Assembly: GCF_005405345.1 (NCBI RefSeq)
Contig: NZ_BJDW01000002.1
Location: forward strand, 160,367 to 224,366
DNA length: 64,000 nucleotides
Direction of reading: 5' to 3'
DNA from: Enterococcus viikkiensis
GTDB lineage: Bacteria > Bacillota > Bacilli > Lactobacillales > Enterococcaceae
The notes under the pieces were generated by a model. The model had not been told where the DNA came from, made no database searches, and saw nothing but the letters and a program-made list of their open reading frames with translations. This document shows positions 1 through 11,846 of this stretch, in pieces. Made by a program: the position numbers and the translations under genes. Position 1 is the stretch's first letter. Each line of letters opens with the position of its first letter.

Positions 1-517
1 GAGGCAACATTTCAGCGCCTTTCGCCAAATACGCTAAGTAGCCAAAAATGCTTTTTAACTCAGAAGGGACTTCGTAGGTTAACTCGGTTAAAGAACCACC
101 AGCTGCGATATTAATAAAATAGGTGTCCGCCGCTTTACCGATATCCATTTTGACTGTCTGCTGTTTCTGGATGACTTCCGCCGCGGCTTTTACATTGCTG
201 CGAGGAACTTTTAAGGCCCGAGCGTAGTCGTTGGTCGTGCCGGCAGGTATAATCGCCATTTTGGGACGTTTTTTTAGGCCTGCGATCCCATTGACCACTT
301 CATTGATCGTGCCATCTCCGCCTGCGGCTACTACTAGTTCAAAACCAGCTTTCGCCGCGCGGGTCGCCTCATTTTTTGCTGAATCGGGTTCCGGAGTCGT
401 AGCAAAAGCACTGGCTTCATAGCCTGCTTTTTCAATGGCATCCAAGATATCCGCCAAATTATTGCGCATGATCTCTTTTCCAGAAACTGGATTATAAATC
501 AATCGTGCTCTTTCCAT
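1..517 (-). CDS. dgkB: Diacylglycerol kinase (lipid kinase), 3' end beyond the window
   Basis: Phosphorylates diacylglycerol at the membrane so that it returns to phospholipid synthesis; DgkB also helps recycle the diacylglycerol released by lipoteichoic acid synthesis. The visible N-terminal ~172 residues carry the DAGK catalytic signature (AAGGDGTINEVVNG near residues 63-76) and a following PAGTTNDYAR motif that marks the nucleotide-binding fold. The start is the ATG at 515-517, followed by RLIYNPVSGKE, the normal N-terminus of the family. The gene lies downstream of gatCAB, as in Bacillus subtilis, and is separated from gatB by a 105-bp tandem repeat. Truncation is only the window edge. 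Confidence 0.9.
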   Translation of the reverse strand, partial: MERARLIYNPVSGKEIMRNNLADILDAIEKAGYEASAFATTPEPDSAKNEATRAAKAGFELVVAAGGDGTINEVVNGIAGLKKRPKMAIIPAGTTNDYARALKVPRSNVKAAAEVIQKQQTVKMDIGKAADTYFINIAAGGSLTELTYEVPSELKSIFGYLAYLAKGAEMLP

Positions 518-525
518 GATTCGCT

Positions 526-780
526 CCTTGTTCATATTAAGGTATTCATTTTTCTCACGAAAAATCAATCTTATTTTCACACCGTATATCATTCCGCTAA
601 ATGAGCTAAAGCTCAAAGTGGAACTGACATCCTTGTTCATATTAAGGTATTCATTTTTCTTACGAAAAATCAATCATATTTTCACGCCGTATATCATTCC
701 GCTAAATGAGCTAAAGCCCAAAGTGGAACTGACATCCTTGTTCATATTAAGCTATTTATTTTCTTGAAATAAAACTAAAT
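526..780. repeat. 105-bp tandem repeat with paired hairpins between gatB and dgkB
   Basis: Two full units (526-630 and 631-735) and a degenerate third (736 to about 780) are arranged head to tail with a period of exactly 105 bp. Units 1 and 2 differ at only a few positions. Each unit holds two inverted repeats. One is ATTTTTC/GAAAAAT around a TCAC or TTAC loop, and the difference between units falls in the loop. The other is TTCCGCT/AGTGGAA enclosing GAGC/GCTC, and its few changes lie mainly in the inner stem. The third unit keeps a 7-bp TTTATTT/AAATAAA hairpin. A frame stays open through the repeat because 105 is a multiple of 3, but it has no ribosome binding site and is not credible as coding sequence. 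Confidence 0.85.
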
Positions 781-783
781 TCT

Positions 784-2214
784 TTACCGTTTTGCTAATT
801 CTTCTTGAAGTAATTTGTTTACGACACCAGGATTGGCTTTTCCTTTCGTTGCTTTCATAATTTGTCCGACTAAGAAACCAACTGCGCGATCTTTCCCGTT
901 CTTGAAGTCTTCCACGGATTGTTCGTTGTTATCAAGCACTTCGTTGATCATTGGCAACAGTTGAGCCGGATCGGACAATTGAACTAAGCCTTTTGCTTCA
1001 ACAACTTCTTTTGCGTCGCCGCCGTTTTGGATCAACTCACGGAAGACTTTTTTCGCAATTTTTGAGCTAATCGTACCATCAGCAATTAATTTGATCATGC
1101 CGGCTAAATTATTCGGCGTTAATTTTGTCTCTGCTAATTCTAATTTTTCACTATTTAAATAAGCGGATACTTCACCCATCAACCAGTTCGAAGCTTGTTT
1201 AGCATCGGCGCCTTCTTTCAATGTATCTTCAAAGAAGTCCGACATTTCACGACTTAGCGTTAAAACCATTGAATCATATTCAGGCAACCCAAGTTCATTC
1301 ACGTAACGTTTGCGACGTGACGCTGGCATTTCCGGTAGTGATACCCGAACTTTTTCAATCCATTCATCATCAATCTCAAAACGTGGAATATCTGGTTCTG
1401 GGAAGTAACGATAGTCACTTGATCCTTCTTTGACACGCATTAAAATAGTTTTGTTCGTACCTTCATCATAACGGCGTGTTTCTTGTTGGATCGTCCCGCC
1501 AGAAAGTAAGACTTTCGTTTGACGTTGAACTTCAAAAACAAGACCTTTTTTCACGAAGCTAATGGAGTTCAAGTTTTTTAATTCGGTTTTCGTTCCAAAT
1601 TCTTCTTGTCCGTAAGGGCGTAAAGAAATATTGGCGTCACAGCGCATGGAGCCTTCTTCCATCTTCACATCACTAACACCAGTAAATTGGATGATTGAGC
1701 GTAACGCTTCTAGATAAGCGTTCGCTTCTTCTGGTGAGCGCATATCTGCTTCAGAGACGATTTCAATCAAGGGTGTTCCTTGACGGTTCAGGTCGACATA
1801 GGAATAGCCGCCGATCCCGTGCATATTTTTTCCGGCATCTTCTTCTAAATGTACCCGTTCGATCCGAATTTTTTTCTTTTTACCGTTCACATCAATCTCG
1901 ATCCAGCCATCATGCCCGATTGGCTCATCAAATTGAGAAATTTGGTAGGCTTTCGGATTATCTGGGTAGAAATAGTTTTTACGGTCGAAGTGCATATTTT
2001 TTGAGATTTCACAATTTAACGCTAGTGCTGCTTTCATCCCAAACTCGATCGCCGCTTTATTCATAACTGGTAAAACACCTGGATAACCCCAGTCGATAAT
2101 GTTTGTATTCGTGTTGGCTTCTGCACCAAAGTGAGCGGGCGCTGGTGAAAAGATTTTAGAGTTTGTTTTTAATTCCACATGGACTTCAAGTCCAATGACT
2201 GTTTCTAAATTCAT
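784..2214 (-). CDS. gatB: Aspartyl/glutamyl-tRNA amidotransferase subunit B
   Basis: GatB is the kinase and tRNA-binding subunit of GatCAB. It phosphorylates Glu-tRNA(Gln) or Asp-tRNA(Asn) and uses ammonia channelled from GatA to make Gln-tRNA or Asn-tRNA. The 476-residue protein has the full family length. Its N-terminal cradle domain (about 1-290) begins [12 protein letters not shown] and includes the [14 protein letters not shown] segment, and the helical YqeY-like tail (about 330-476) ends in the usual [14 protein letters not shown] region. The start codon shares a base with the gatA stop (TAATG), so translation is coupled. A tRNA-Gln gene (63098-63169) is present in the same window. Third gene of gatCAB. 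Confidence 0.98.
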   Translation of the reverse strand: MNLETVIGLEVHVELKTNSKIFSPAPAHFGAEANTNTNIIDWGYPGVLPVMNKAAIEFGMKAALALNCEISKNMHFDRKNYFYPDNPKAYQISQFDEPIGHDGWIEIDVNGKKKKIRIERVHLEEDAGKNMHGIGGYSYVDLNRQGTPLIEIVSEADMRSPEEANAYLEALRSIIQFTGVSDVKMEEGSMRCDANISLRPYGQEEFGTKTELKNLNSISFVKKGLVFEVQRQTKVLLSGGTIQQETRRYDEGTNKTILMRVKEGSSDYRYFPEPDIPRFEIDDEWIEKVRVSLPEMPASRRKRYVNELGLPEYDSMVLTLSREMSDFFEDTLKEGADAKQASNWLMGEVSAYLNSEKLELAETKLTPNNLAGMIKLIADGTISSKIAKKVFRELIQNGGDAKEVVEAKGLVQLSDPAQLLPMINEVLDNNEQSVEDFKNGKDRAVGFLVGQIMKATKGKANPGVVNKLLQEELAKR

Positions 2215-3683
2215 TATTTGTCCCCCCCTAAAATCACTGGTTTTTGTTTATGGAAATCAGTTGCTTGTTCAAATGCATAGGCTGCTTTATACATGGTTGA
2301 TTCATCAAAGTGTTTTCCGATGATTTGTAAGCCGACTGGTAATCCTTCTGAAAATCCAGCTGGAACAGACATCCCTGGCAGACCGGCTAAGTTGACGGGA
2401 ATCGTCAAAATATCATTCATGTACATCGTGATTGGATCATTGATATTCTCACCAATACCAAAAGCAACCGTTGGTGAGGTTGGGCCGATGATTAGATCGT
2501 AATCTGCAAATACTTTGTCAAAGTCTTGTTTGATCAACGTCCGAACTTGTCCGGCTTTCTTAAAGTAGGCATCGTAATAGCCGGCAGAAAGAGAGAATGT
2601 CCCTAACATGATCCGACGTTTAACTTCATCCCCAAAACCCTCTGTCCGTGTATTCACGTAAACATCTTCTAGATTTTGCACGTCTTCTGAGCGGAATCCA
2701 TAACGAATGCCGTCAAAGCGTTGCAAGTTTGAGCTCGCTTCAGAGGAAGCAATAATATAGTAAACTTCTACCCCATATTTTGAGTGAGGCAAGCTGACTT
2801 CTTCAACCGTCGCACCTAAAGCTTTAAAGGTCTCAACTGCTTTAACAATCGCTGCTTTGACCCCTGGTTCGATTCCTTCAGCCATAAATTCTTTTGGAAC
2901 CGCAATTTTCATGCCGTTAATGTCACCAGTCAACCCTGCCGCAAAGTCAGGAACTGAAACACCAGCAGAAGTGCCATCTTTGGCATCATAGCCACTGATT
3001 GCATTCAAAGCCAGTGCATTGTCCTTCACAGTCCGAGTGAATGGTCCAATTTGGTCTAATGATGAAGCGAAGGCAATCAAACCAAAACGTGACACGCGGC
3101 CATAGGTTGGTTTCAACCCAACGACTCCGTTAAAGGCAGCGGGTTGGCGGATACTACCACCGGTATCGCTCCCTAAAGAAACCGGTACTTCACCAGCGGC
3201 CACTGCTGCTGCAGAACCGCCTGAAGAACCACCGGGAACCTTTGTTTGATCCCACGCATTTTTTGTCTTCTTAAAATAAGAAGTTTCGCTAGAGCTACCC
3301 ATCGCGAATTCATCCATATTCAATTTCCCAACTGGAATCAAGTCAGAGCTATAAACTTTTTCCATGACGGTCGCATCGTAGATTGGATTGAAGTTTGATA
3401 AAATTTTCGATGCGGCAGTCGTTAAGATCCCTTTAGTTACAATATTGTCTTTAATTCCGATTGGAATACCCGCTAATGGATTTTCCTCAGTAATCCCCTT
3501 CGCATCGACAGCTTTTGCTATTTCCATCGCTTTTTCTTCATTCAATGTAATAAAAGCATCGATTTCTGTTTCAGTTTCTTTGATTCGATCAAAGGTTTCG
3601 CTTGTTAGATCAGTCGCTGTGATTTCTTTGGAAACGAGCAGACTGTGTAGTTCTTCAATTGATTTATCGAATAATTTTTCCAT
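2214..3683 (-). CDS. gatA: Aspartyl/glutamyl-tRNA amidotransferase subunit A (glutaminase)
   Basis: GatA hydrolyses glutamine and passes ammonia to GatB. The 489 residues form an amidase-signature fold. The Ser-cisSer-Lys triad reads as K78 (IGIKDNI), S153 in [10 protein letters not shown] and S177 in [10 protein letters not shown]. Length and order agree with the GatA family. The start overlaps the gatC stop by one base (TAATG), and the gene is coupled in turn to gatB. In this operon GatCAB probably supplies Gln-tRNA(Gln), since enterococci normally lack glutaminyl-tRNA synthetase; that last point is family knowledge, not visible here. Confidence 0.98.
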   Translation of the reverse strand: MEKLFDKSIEELHSLLVSKEITATDLTSETFDRIKETETEIDAFITLNEEKAMEIAKAVDAKGITEENPLAGIPIGIKDNIVTKGILTTAASKILSNFNPIYDATVMEKVYSSDLIPVGKLNMDEFAMGSSSETSYFKKTKNAWDQTKVPGGSSGGSAAAVAAGEVPVSLGSDTGGSIRQPAAFNGVVGLKPTYGRVSRFGLIAFASSLDQIGPFTRTVKDNALALNAISGYDAKDGTSAGVSVPDFAAGLTGDINGMKIAVPKEFMAEGIEPGVKAAIVKAVETFKALGATVEEVSLPHSKYGVEVYYIIASSEASSNLQRFDGIRYGFRSEDVQNLEDVYVNTRTEGFGDEVKRRIMLGTFSLSAGYYDAYFKKAGQVRTLIKQDFDKVFADYDLIIGPTSPTVAFGIGENINDPITMYMNDILTIPVNLAGLPGMSVPAGFSEGLPVGLQIIGKHFDESTMYKAAYAFEQATDFHKQKPVILGGDK

Positions 3684-3988
3684 TATGCACCAGCCTCTCC
3701 GTTGTCAATGATTGCCGGAACTTTAATGAACCCATCTTCACTTTCCGGGACGTTTTTCATTAATTCATCACGTGACCAGCCTTCTGTGGCTACGTCTTCT
3801 CGCATGACGTTAATTGTTTCTAACACGTTTGAAGTAAAGGCTACACCTTCTGTATCCACTTCCCCAAGTTGTTCCACCATATCGATTATTTTTCCTAATT
3901 GATCGGTAAAACCGGTCAATTCATCATCTGAAAAAGAAAGTTTCGCAAGTTTTGCTACGTGTTTCACTTGTTCTTCATTGATTGCCAT
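3683..3988 (-). CDS. gatC: Aspartyl/glutamyl-tRNA amidotransferase subunit C
   Basis: Small scaffold subunit (101 residues) that wraps around the GatA-GatB interface. It begins [19 protein letters not shown], the conserved N-terminal helix of GatC. The start is set at the ATG at 3986-3988 because an AAAGAGGG ribosome binding site lies just upstream. A longer frame beginning at 4018 adds ten residues without a suitable binding site. First gene of gatCAB(-dgkB); the stop codon is shared with the gatA start. Confidence 0.96.
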   Translation of the reverse strand: MAINEEQVKHVAKLAKLSFSDDELTGFTDQLGKIIDMVEQLGEVDTEGVAFTSNVLETINVMREDVATEGWSRDELMKNVPESEDGFIKVPAIIDNGEAGA

Positions 3989-4135
3989 AATATCCCTCTT
4001 TCTTTTGTCAATTTTCAATCATTTTATCATAACTCTGTTAGAATTCACGTCTTTTTTCTTGAAATTTTTTGAAAAGTTGTACAATTCAAAAAAAATGTAT
4101 AAAAAGACAGATTTCTTCAGACTTTACGCTTGTTT

Positions 4136-4165
4136 ATAATACTCGTTCATTAATAGAATCGTCAA
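4136..4165 (-). promoter_or_regulatory. Probable promoter of gatCAB
   Basis: On the minus strand TTGACG (4160-4165) and TATTAT (4136-4141) are separated by 18 bp, immediately after the ligA stop codon. This gives a leader of roughly 140 nt before gatC. A second possible -10 (TATGAT) lies nearer gatC without a good -35. Pattern only. Confidence 0.55.
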
Positions 4166-4186
4166 CAATCTTCTGATTGAAGATAC

Positions 4187-6226
<2,040 letters not shown>

Positions 6227-6243
6227 TTAAAAAATAGTCATCT

Positions 6244-8496
6244 TTAGATTTTTTCAATCGGTGCAAAAGCGGCCAACAAACGTTTGACACCTTGCTGTGG
6301 AAAGGCGATATCCAATTCCACGTCTTTTGAATTGCCGCTGACTTTCACTACAGTGCCGACGCCCCATTTTTTATGCTGGACTTTATCGCCGGGATTCCAG
6401 CTTTCATTTTCACCGCCAGATGCCGTTTTATTCATGACCGGTTCCCGAGTGGCCTGTTGATACTTAGGCTTCATTTGATTCCTATTGATGTTAAATGGAC
6501 TACCAAAAGTCGCAGCTTTTGGTTGCGGCTGTATTCCAACCGGATTTAAGAGACTTTCATCAATTTCCGCCACAAAACGTGAAGGCTGATTGTATTGAGT
6601 CTTTCCGTATAGTGTCCGCGAAAAGGCATTGGTTAAAAATAAACTTTCTTCAGCCCGCGTGATCCCCACATAAGCCAAACGCCGTTCTTCCTCTAATTCC
6701 GCTTCTTCCATCAAAGAACGAGACAACGGGAAGATTTTTTCCTCCATACCGATCAAGAAGACAATCGGAAATTCAAGTCCCTTTGCAGCGTGGAGAGTCA
6801 TTAGCGTAACTTGGGCGCTTTCTTCTTGATAATCATCTAAGTCAGAAACTAAGGCTAAATCATTCAAGAAAATCGCCAGTTTTTCTTCTGGCGCGTTGGC
6901 TGCGTCATCCTCTTCCACAGCATTACGTTTATCAAATTCTTGTGTGACGGAACGAAATTCCTCCAAGTTTTCTAAACGAGATTCGGCTTCTAAGGTTCGT
7001 TGATTTTTTAATTCATCTAGGTAGCCTGTTCGTTCTAATACTTGATCGACTAATTCCGTCACTGGCAAATACGCGATCATTTCTTGAAATTGCGTGATCA
7101 TCATCGCAAATTCGCCGATCATACGACCTGCTTTTCCAGAAATATTGGCTAAGTCGACATTTTGAGCCGCCTCGACCATTGACCAATCGTGCATCGTCGC
7201 AAAATTCCGTAATTTTTCAACAGAAGCTGCACCAATTCCACGCTTCGGTGTATTGATTACTCGTTCAAAGCTGACACCGTCGCGAGGATTATTGATAATA
7301 TTTAAGTAAGCAATAATATCCTTGATTTCTTTCCGATCGTAGAACTTATGTCCACCCACCATTGTATAAGGCACATTTGATTTTACTAACGTATCCTCAA
7401 TCACCCGTGATTGGGCGTTGGTTCGATACAACACGGCAAAGTCATTATAGCTACGATTGTTGGTTTGGATTTCTTCTTTGATCTTGCTAACGATGAATTG
7501 TGCTTCATCTCGTTCACTATCGGCACGATAATATGTGATTTTCTCGCCGCTTTGGTTGTCAGTCCAAAGATTTTTGTCGCGACGGTTGCTATTGTTTTTA
7601 ATGACTTGATTGGCGGCATCTAAAATACTTTTAGTTGAACGATAATTTTGTTCTAACAAAATAACCGTCGCGTCATGATAATCCTTCTCAAAATCTAAAA
7701 TATTTTGCATGTCCGCTCCACGCCAACCATAAATACTTTGGTCCGCATCCCCCACGACACATAGGTTGCGGAAACGCACTGCCAGCATATTGACTAACGT
7801 ATATTGGGCATGATTGGTATCTTGATACTCGTCCACATGAAGATAATGGAATTTATTTTGATAATAGGTCAAGACTTGTTCGTTCTCTTCGAATAAACGA
7901 ATTGTATTCATGATCAGATCATCAAAGTCCATACTTTGATTATTCCGTAACGCTTTTTGATACGCGTCATAGCAACGAGCAACGATTTCTTCAAAAAAAG
8001 AGCCTTGGCGTTCGGCATAGGTTTCCGGTGTCAATAATTCGTTTTTCGCGTTACTAATGGCACCTAAAATCGAACGTGGATCATATTTTTTCGGATCAAT
8101 GTTCAATTCTTTTAGAATTCGTTTCATTAAGGTCAATTGGTCAGAACCATCTAAGATTGTAAAATTTCGATCATAACCAATCGCGTCTACATCCCGGCGC
8201 AAAATTCGGACACACATGGAGTGAAAGGTCGAAACCCAAACATCTTGCCCCCCTTGGCCTAAGATGCCATTCACTCGTTCCTTCATTTCTCGTGCGGCTT
8301 TATTGGTAAATGTAATCGCTAAGATATTCCAGGGATTTACATTTTTTTCTTCTATTAAATAAGCAATTCGATGAGTCAGGACCCGGGTCTTTCCGCTTCC
8401 TGCTCCAGCCATAATTAATAGCGGGCCTTCCGTGTGAAGTACCGCCTCTTGTTGTTTAGGGTTTAGTCCTGCTAACAACTCCTGTTTGTTTGGCAT
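6244..8496 (-). CDS. pcrA: ATP-dependent DNA helicase PcrA (UvrD/Rep superfamily I)
   Basis: 3'-5' helicase for rolling-circle plasmid replication, nucleotide-excision repair and removal of RecA and stalled RNA polymerase. The 750 residues begin with the Q motif and Walker A ([14 protein letters not shown] near residue 30). They continue with [12 protein letters not shown] (motif II) and [13 protein letters not shown] (motif III), and end in a Tudor-like tail ([18 protein letters not shown]), which binds RNA polymerase in relatives. The start is the ATG at 8494-8496 behind AGAAAGGA; an upstream in-frame TTG at 8520 lacks a suitable site. First gene of pcrA-ligA. Confidence 0.96.
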   Translation of the reverse strand: MPNKQELLAGLNPKQQEAVLHTEGPLLIMAGAGSGKTRVLTHRIAYLIEEKNVNPWNILAITFTNKAAREMKERVNGILGQGGQDVWVSTFHSMCVRILRRDVDAIGYDRNFTILDGSDQLTLMKRILKELNIDPKKYDPRSILGAISNAKNELLTPETYAERQGSFFEEIVARCYDAYQKALRNNQSMDFDDLIMNTIRLFEENEQVLTYYQNKFHYLHVDEYQDTNHAQYTLVNMLAVRFRNLCVVGDADQSIYGWRGADMQNILDFEKDYHDATVILLEQNYRSTKSILDAANQVIKNNSNRRDKNLWTDNQSGEKITYYRADSERDEAQFIVSKIKEEIQTNNRSYNDFAVLYRTNAQSRVIEDTLVKSNVPYTMVGGHKFYDRKEIKDIIAYLNIINNPRDGVSFERVINTPKRGIGAASVEKLRNFATMHDWSMVEAAQNVDLANISGKAGRMIGEFAMMITQFQEMIAYLPVTELVDQVLERTGYLDELKNQRTLEAESRLENLEEFRSVTQEFDKRNAVEEDDAANAPEEKLAIFLNDLALVSDLDDYQEESAQVTLMTLHAAKGLEFPIVFLIGMEEKIFPLSRSLMEEAELEEERRLAYVGITRAEESLFLTNAFSRTLYGKTQYNQPSRFVAEIDESLLNPVGIQPQPKAATFGSPFNINRNQMKPKYQQATREPVMNKTASGGENESWNPGDKVQHKKWGVGTVVKVSGNSKDVELDIAFPQQGVKRLLAAFAPIEKI

Positions 8497-8528
8497 GCAA
8501 AACGTCCTTTCTCTTTTCAATCTTTTTT

Positions 8529-8537
8529 ATTATAGCA
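8529..8537 (-). promoter_or_regulatory. Extended -10 promoter for pcrA-ligA
   Basis: Minus-strand TGCTATAAT is a perfect extended -10 element (TGnTATAAT) about 33 bp before the pcrA start. No good -35 is visible, as is common with extended -10 promoters. Confidence 0.5.
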
Positions 8538-8570
8538 TCTCAGAAAGTTTCGCGACACTAGCAACAATTT

Positions 8571-8604
8571 AAAAACAAGAATTCATTGATTCATCCTTGT
8601 TTTT
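8571..8604. repeat. Hairpin in the pcrA/ClC divergent region
   Basis: AAAAACAAG and CTTGTTTTT form a 9-bp stem around a 16-nt loop, with a CTTTTAATTT tract on the plus-strand side. It lies in the presumed 5' leader of the ClC gene. It may be a weak terminator or a simple inverted repeat; no further role can be read. Confidence 0.4.
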
Positions 8605-8648
8605 CTTTTAATTTCGCGCTAAATTTAATAGAAGTATGGAGGGAATTC

Positions 8649-10223
8649 ATGAAAAACGAACACGAAATCAAACGTTTAGATAGTACAAAAGTTATTTTTA
8701 TTTTAAAAGGGGTCCTAATTGGCACACTTGCAGGAATTGTCGTCAGTCTGTTTCGCTTACTGATTGAAAAGATGATGGAGCATGTGGTGAACCTCTACTT
8801 ATGGTTTCACGACAATCCCCTTTGGCTAATTCCTTGGGCTTTTGTGATGATCGCTTTTGCCGTTACAATTGGCGCCTTGATGAAGTCTGATCCGAACATC
8901 AAAGGCAGTGGAATTCCGCAAGTTGAAGGCACACTCCAAGGTGAGATCAAATTAAATTGGTTCTCAATTCTTTGGAAAAAATTTGTCGGCGGTGTCCTTT
9001 CCGTTGGTTCAGGATTGTTTCTGGGTCGCGAAGGCCCTTCGATTCAATTAGGAGCCATGGTGGGGCAAGGCTTTAGCGAGTATACGCACGCCTCTACTTC
9101 GGAGAAAAAAATCTTTATTTCTAGCGGTGCAGCAGCCGGTTTAGGAGCGGCTTTCAACGCACCTATTGCTGGTTTATTATTTGTAATCGAAGAAATCCAC
9201 CATCATTTTTCACCCTTGATTTGGCTGACTTCACTGACAGCAGCACTAACTGCGAATCTTGTTTCGCTGAATTTCTTTGGCTTAAAACCGGTACTCTTCA
9301 TTGCAGACGTCCCTTCGCTGCCATTAAAATACTATGGCTGGCTCGTTGTCTTAGGCGTTATATTAGGTGTTTTGGGTTATGTCTATCAAATTGTTTTATT
9401 GTCATTACCACGTTGGTACAAGCACACACATTTGCCAGAGCATCTTTACGGACTCATTCCTTTTCTATTGATTATTCCGATTGCTTTCTTTTTGCCGCAT
9501 TATTTAGGTGGCGGAAATCAGATTGTCCTAATGATTGGACAGCAAAATTTATCGTTGACCTTGTTGCTTGGTCTATTTCTTTTACGTTTCATTTTTTCAA
9601 TGGTTTCTTATGGGGCGAATCTTCCCGGAGGAATTTTTTTACCGATCCTTACCCTTGGCGCCTTGATTGGTGCGATCTACGGAACCATTTTACAGCAGTG
9701 GTTTGGGTTAGATAGTCATTTCATTCGTGATTTTGCTATTTTTGCCATGGCCGGATATTTTACTGCCATTGGGAAAGCGCCTTTGACAGCCATTATTTTA
9801 GTGACCGAAATGGTGGGAAACATCACTCACTTGATGCCTTTGGCGGTTTGTTCACTAACTGCCTATGTTATCAATGATCTTTTAGGCGGCAATCCAATTT
9901 ATGAATCGCTGCTTGAGCGTTTAGTCAAAGGCTATTTACCTAGCATTACCGGAAATAAAACAATCATTGAATTTCCTGTCACCGCAGAAAGTACATTAGA
10001 CGGTACGATGGTTCGTGATTTCAACTGGCCAAAGGAGATGTTACTGATCTCGATTCGTCGTGGCTCTTCCGAAATTCTGACTCATGGCGATACCGTTATG
10101 AAGGTTGGGGATTTATTGATGATTTTAACCGATGAAGGATACACACAAAAAATAAAAAAGTCGATACGCGAACGTTCTCATGCAGCCGTCGCGAAAAAAC
10201 AAGATAAATCAATAAGAGGCTGA
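8649..10223 (+). CDS. ClC family chloride/anion transporter with C-terminal TrkA-C domain
   Basis: Integral membrane anion transporter, probably a Cl-/H+ exchanger. The 524 residues contain the ClC signature motifs GSGIP (86-90), GREGP (126-130, with the gating glutamate at 128) and a later GGIFLPIL anion-binding loop, among about 11 membrane segments. A cytoplasmic RCK-C/TrkA-C domain occupies roughly residues 445-515. ClC-F fluoride exporters are shorter, and no fluoride riboswitch was seen upstream. The start is the ATG at 8649 behind GGAGGG; the frame extends upstream to 8586 without a ribosome binding site. The stop lies inside a terminator shared with the convergent amylase gene. Confidence 0.92.
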   Translation: MKNEHEIKRLDSTKVIFILKGVLIGTLAGIVVSLFRLLIEKMMEHVVNLYLWFHDNPLWLIPWAFVMIAFAVTIGALMKSDPNIKGSGIPQVEGTLQGEIKLNWFSILWKKFVGGVLSVGSGLFLGREGPSIQLGAMVGQGFSEYTHASTSEKKIFISSGAAAGLGAAFNAPIAGLLFVIEEIHHHFSPLIWLTSLTAALTANLVSLNFFGLKPVLFIADVPSLPLKYYGWLVVLGVILGVLGYVYQIVLLSLPRWYKHTHLPEHLYGLIPFLLIIPIAFFLPHYLGGGNQIVLMIGQQNLSLTLLLGLFLLRFIFSMVSYGANLPGGIFLPILTLGALIGAIYGTILQQWFGLDSHFIRDFAIFAMAGYFTAIGKAPLTAIILVTEMVGNITHLMPLAVCSLTAYVINDLLGGNPIYESLLERLVKGYLPSITGNKTIIEFPVTAESTLDGTMVRDFNWPKEMLLISIRRGSSEILTHGDTVMKVGDLLMILTDEGYTQKIKKSIRERSHAAVAKKQDKSIRG

Positions 10224-10250
10224 GCTATGCTCAACCTCTTATTTTTTTTG
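10211..10250. terminator. Shared bidirectional terminator of the ClC and amylase genes
   Basis: AATAAGAGG/CCTCTTATT plus inner TGAGC/GCTCA around a TAT loop (10211-10243), followed by a run of Ts on the plus strand. The stop codons of both convergent genes (10221-10223 and 10231-10233) fall within the hairpin. Confidence 0.85.
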
Positions 10251-11691
10251 CCATTTTTTCATTTACATAGACTGAAACTTGACCGTCATTAACAGGAAAT
10301 ACTCCTTGTCCGTTCTCATCTAACGTAATTTTTGCTTCATTGTTTCCTAACAGATCAACAAAGATTTCACCCTCATGAATCGCACTGATCGTCATCCCTT
10401 TCTCACCACCACCAGCATTGGTCATAATGACTGCCATACCAGAATCCTTTTGAGAAAAATCACCCGTGCAGGTCCAACCAATAACATCAGGATCATCAAA
10501 GTAATCAGCTTGGCCACCAAAAATCAGTTCTTCACGTAGTTTAATCAACGCATTCAAACCGGCGCCAACGGACTCAGCATTTTCTGTTCCATAAAGATCG
10601 CCCCAAAAAATGACCGGCGTTCCTTCATTACGTAGGAGAATCAGACTGTAGGCCTGAAGCTTGAACCAACCTTCTACCCATGATTCCAAACTTTGCCCTT
10701 GTTGCGTATCATGATTATCGACAAAGGGTACTGCCCAATCTGGCCGTGTCTCAATCAAAGTCCCGGCAAAAATTTTTCGCATATCAAACTTTCCCATCGT
10801 CGAAGCCGCTTGAAATAAATTAAAATGTAGTGGTACATCAAAAAGTGAAATCAAATTGCCAGATGACCCTAAATACTCTTGCAGCTTTTCTAATTCATCC
10901 GACCAATATTCGCCGACCACAAACAAATCAGACCCCTTCTCTTCCCGGCGATGCAAGAGCCAATCAACAAACAAATCAAAACGAATGTGTTTCACCGCAT
11001 CCAAACGATACCCATCAACCCCAGTTAATTCCTGATACCATTTACCCCAGTTGTCTAACTGTTTTACCGTTTCTGGATTTTCCATGTCTAAGTTACAGCC
11101 CATCAAATAATCAAAATTGCCATTTTCGTCATCGACCTTTGGCTCCCAGCCTTTATCGGCAAAATTAAAAATCGCATGGTCCTTTTCCCGAGCGTCATAA
11201 TCAACACCAGAGAAATTTTCCCACGTCCATTGATACTCATTGTATTTTCCCTGACGTCCAGGAAAAGTGAATTTAGTCCACGCTTCAATCTCTTCTTCAC
11301 CGGAAGCTGGTTTTGTTCGATCGTCGAATTGATAAGAGACAGCCGAGACAATCTCTGTCTCATCCGCCCCCATGAAATGATCAAAAACAATATCCGCATA
11401 AATTTTTAGCCCAGCTTTTTTCAATGCAGCTATACTGCTTAAATACTCATCTTTTGTTCCATATTTTGTTTTAACGCTGCCTTTTTGATCAAACTCACCT
11501 AAATCATAAAGATCATAAGTCCCGTAGCCAACATCATTGGCTCCCTCTGATCCTTTATAAGCAGGAGGCATCCAGATTGCGTTAATACCAAAGCGACGTA
11601 ATTCTTCTGCTTTTTCGGCGAGTGTTTTCCAATGTGTGCCATCAGCAGGAAGATACCATTCAAATCCTTGTAAAATTGTTTGTTTTTCCAT
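10231..11691 (-). CDS. Cytoplasmic alpha-amylase (glycoside hydrolase family 13)
   Basis: Hydrolyses alpha-1,4-glucans. With no signal peptide it probably acts on intracellular glycogen or imported maltodextrins. The 486 residues show the GH13 conserved regions: I (DIVFDHFMG, 100-108), II (GYRLDAVKH, nucleophile D231), III (VVGEYW, acid/base E261) and IV (FVDNHD, transition-state D328). In region I the usual Asn before His is Asp. The start is the ATG at 11689-11691, placed 6 nt after GAGGTG; in-frame ATGs further upstream are too close to or ahead of that site. Single gene, convergent with ClC. Confidence 0.9.
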   Translation of the reverse strand: MEKQTILQGFEWYLPADGTHWKTLAEKAEELRRFGINAIWMPPAYKGSEGANDVGYGTYDLYDLGEFDQKGSVKTKYGTKDEYLSSIAALKKAGLKIYADIVFDHFMGADETEIVSAVSYQFDDRTKPASGEEEIEAWTKFTFPGRQGKYNEYQWTWENFSGVDYDAREKDHAIFNFADKGWEPKVDDENGNFDYLMGCNLDMENPETVKQLDNWGKWYQELTGVDGYRLDAVKHIRFDLFVDWLLHRREEKGSDLFVVGEYWSDELEKLQEYLGSSGNLISLFDVPLHFNLFQAASTMGKFDMRKIFAGTLIETRPDWAVPFVDNHDTQQGQSLESWVEGWFKLQAYSLILLRNEGTPVIFWGDLYGTENAESVGAGLNALIKLREELIFGGQADYFDDPDVIGWTCTGDFSQKDSGMAVIMTNAGGGEKGMTISAIHEGEIFVDLLGNNEAKITLDENGQGVFPVNDGQVSVYVNEKMAKKIRG

Positions 11692-11796
11692 AGCCATCAC
11701 CTCTATATCCATCATACAGAATGTGAACGATCCATCAAAATAAGATGACCTGTAAAGAATCGATAAATGGTTTTGAACGTTTTTGGATGTTTATGA

Positions 11797-11825
11797 TTGA
11801 ATTATTAAATTAACTATGGTACTAT
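11797..11825 (+). promoter_or_regulatory. Promoter of the fruRKA operon
   Basis: TTGAAT (11797-11802) and TACTAT (11820-11825) are separated by 17 bp and end about 21 bp before the fruR start. FruR probably binds here, but no operator was defined with confidence. Confidence 0.6.
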
Positions 11826-11846
11826 TTCATTGAAGGAGGGTTGAAA

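Noticed and set aside
516..767. Open frame of 83 codons through the 105-bp repeat
   Set aside because: It stays open only because the repeat length is a multiple of three; it has no ribosome binding site, repeats itself and overlaps the dgkB start.
8571..8648. Fluoride riboswitch ahead of the ClC gene
   Set aside because: Only a simple hairpin is present, without the conserved fluoride-aptamer elements, and the protein is not a ClC-F type.
8586..8650. N-terminal extension of the ClC protein
   Set aside because: The extension lacks a ribosome binding site and crosses a hairpin; GGAGGG precedes the ATG at 8649.
11716..11846. Catabolite-responsive (cre) site between the amylase and fruR genes
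   Set aside because: TGTGAACGATCCATCA and nearby segments miss several positions of the TGWAANCGNTNWCA-type consensus, so no cre was called.
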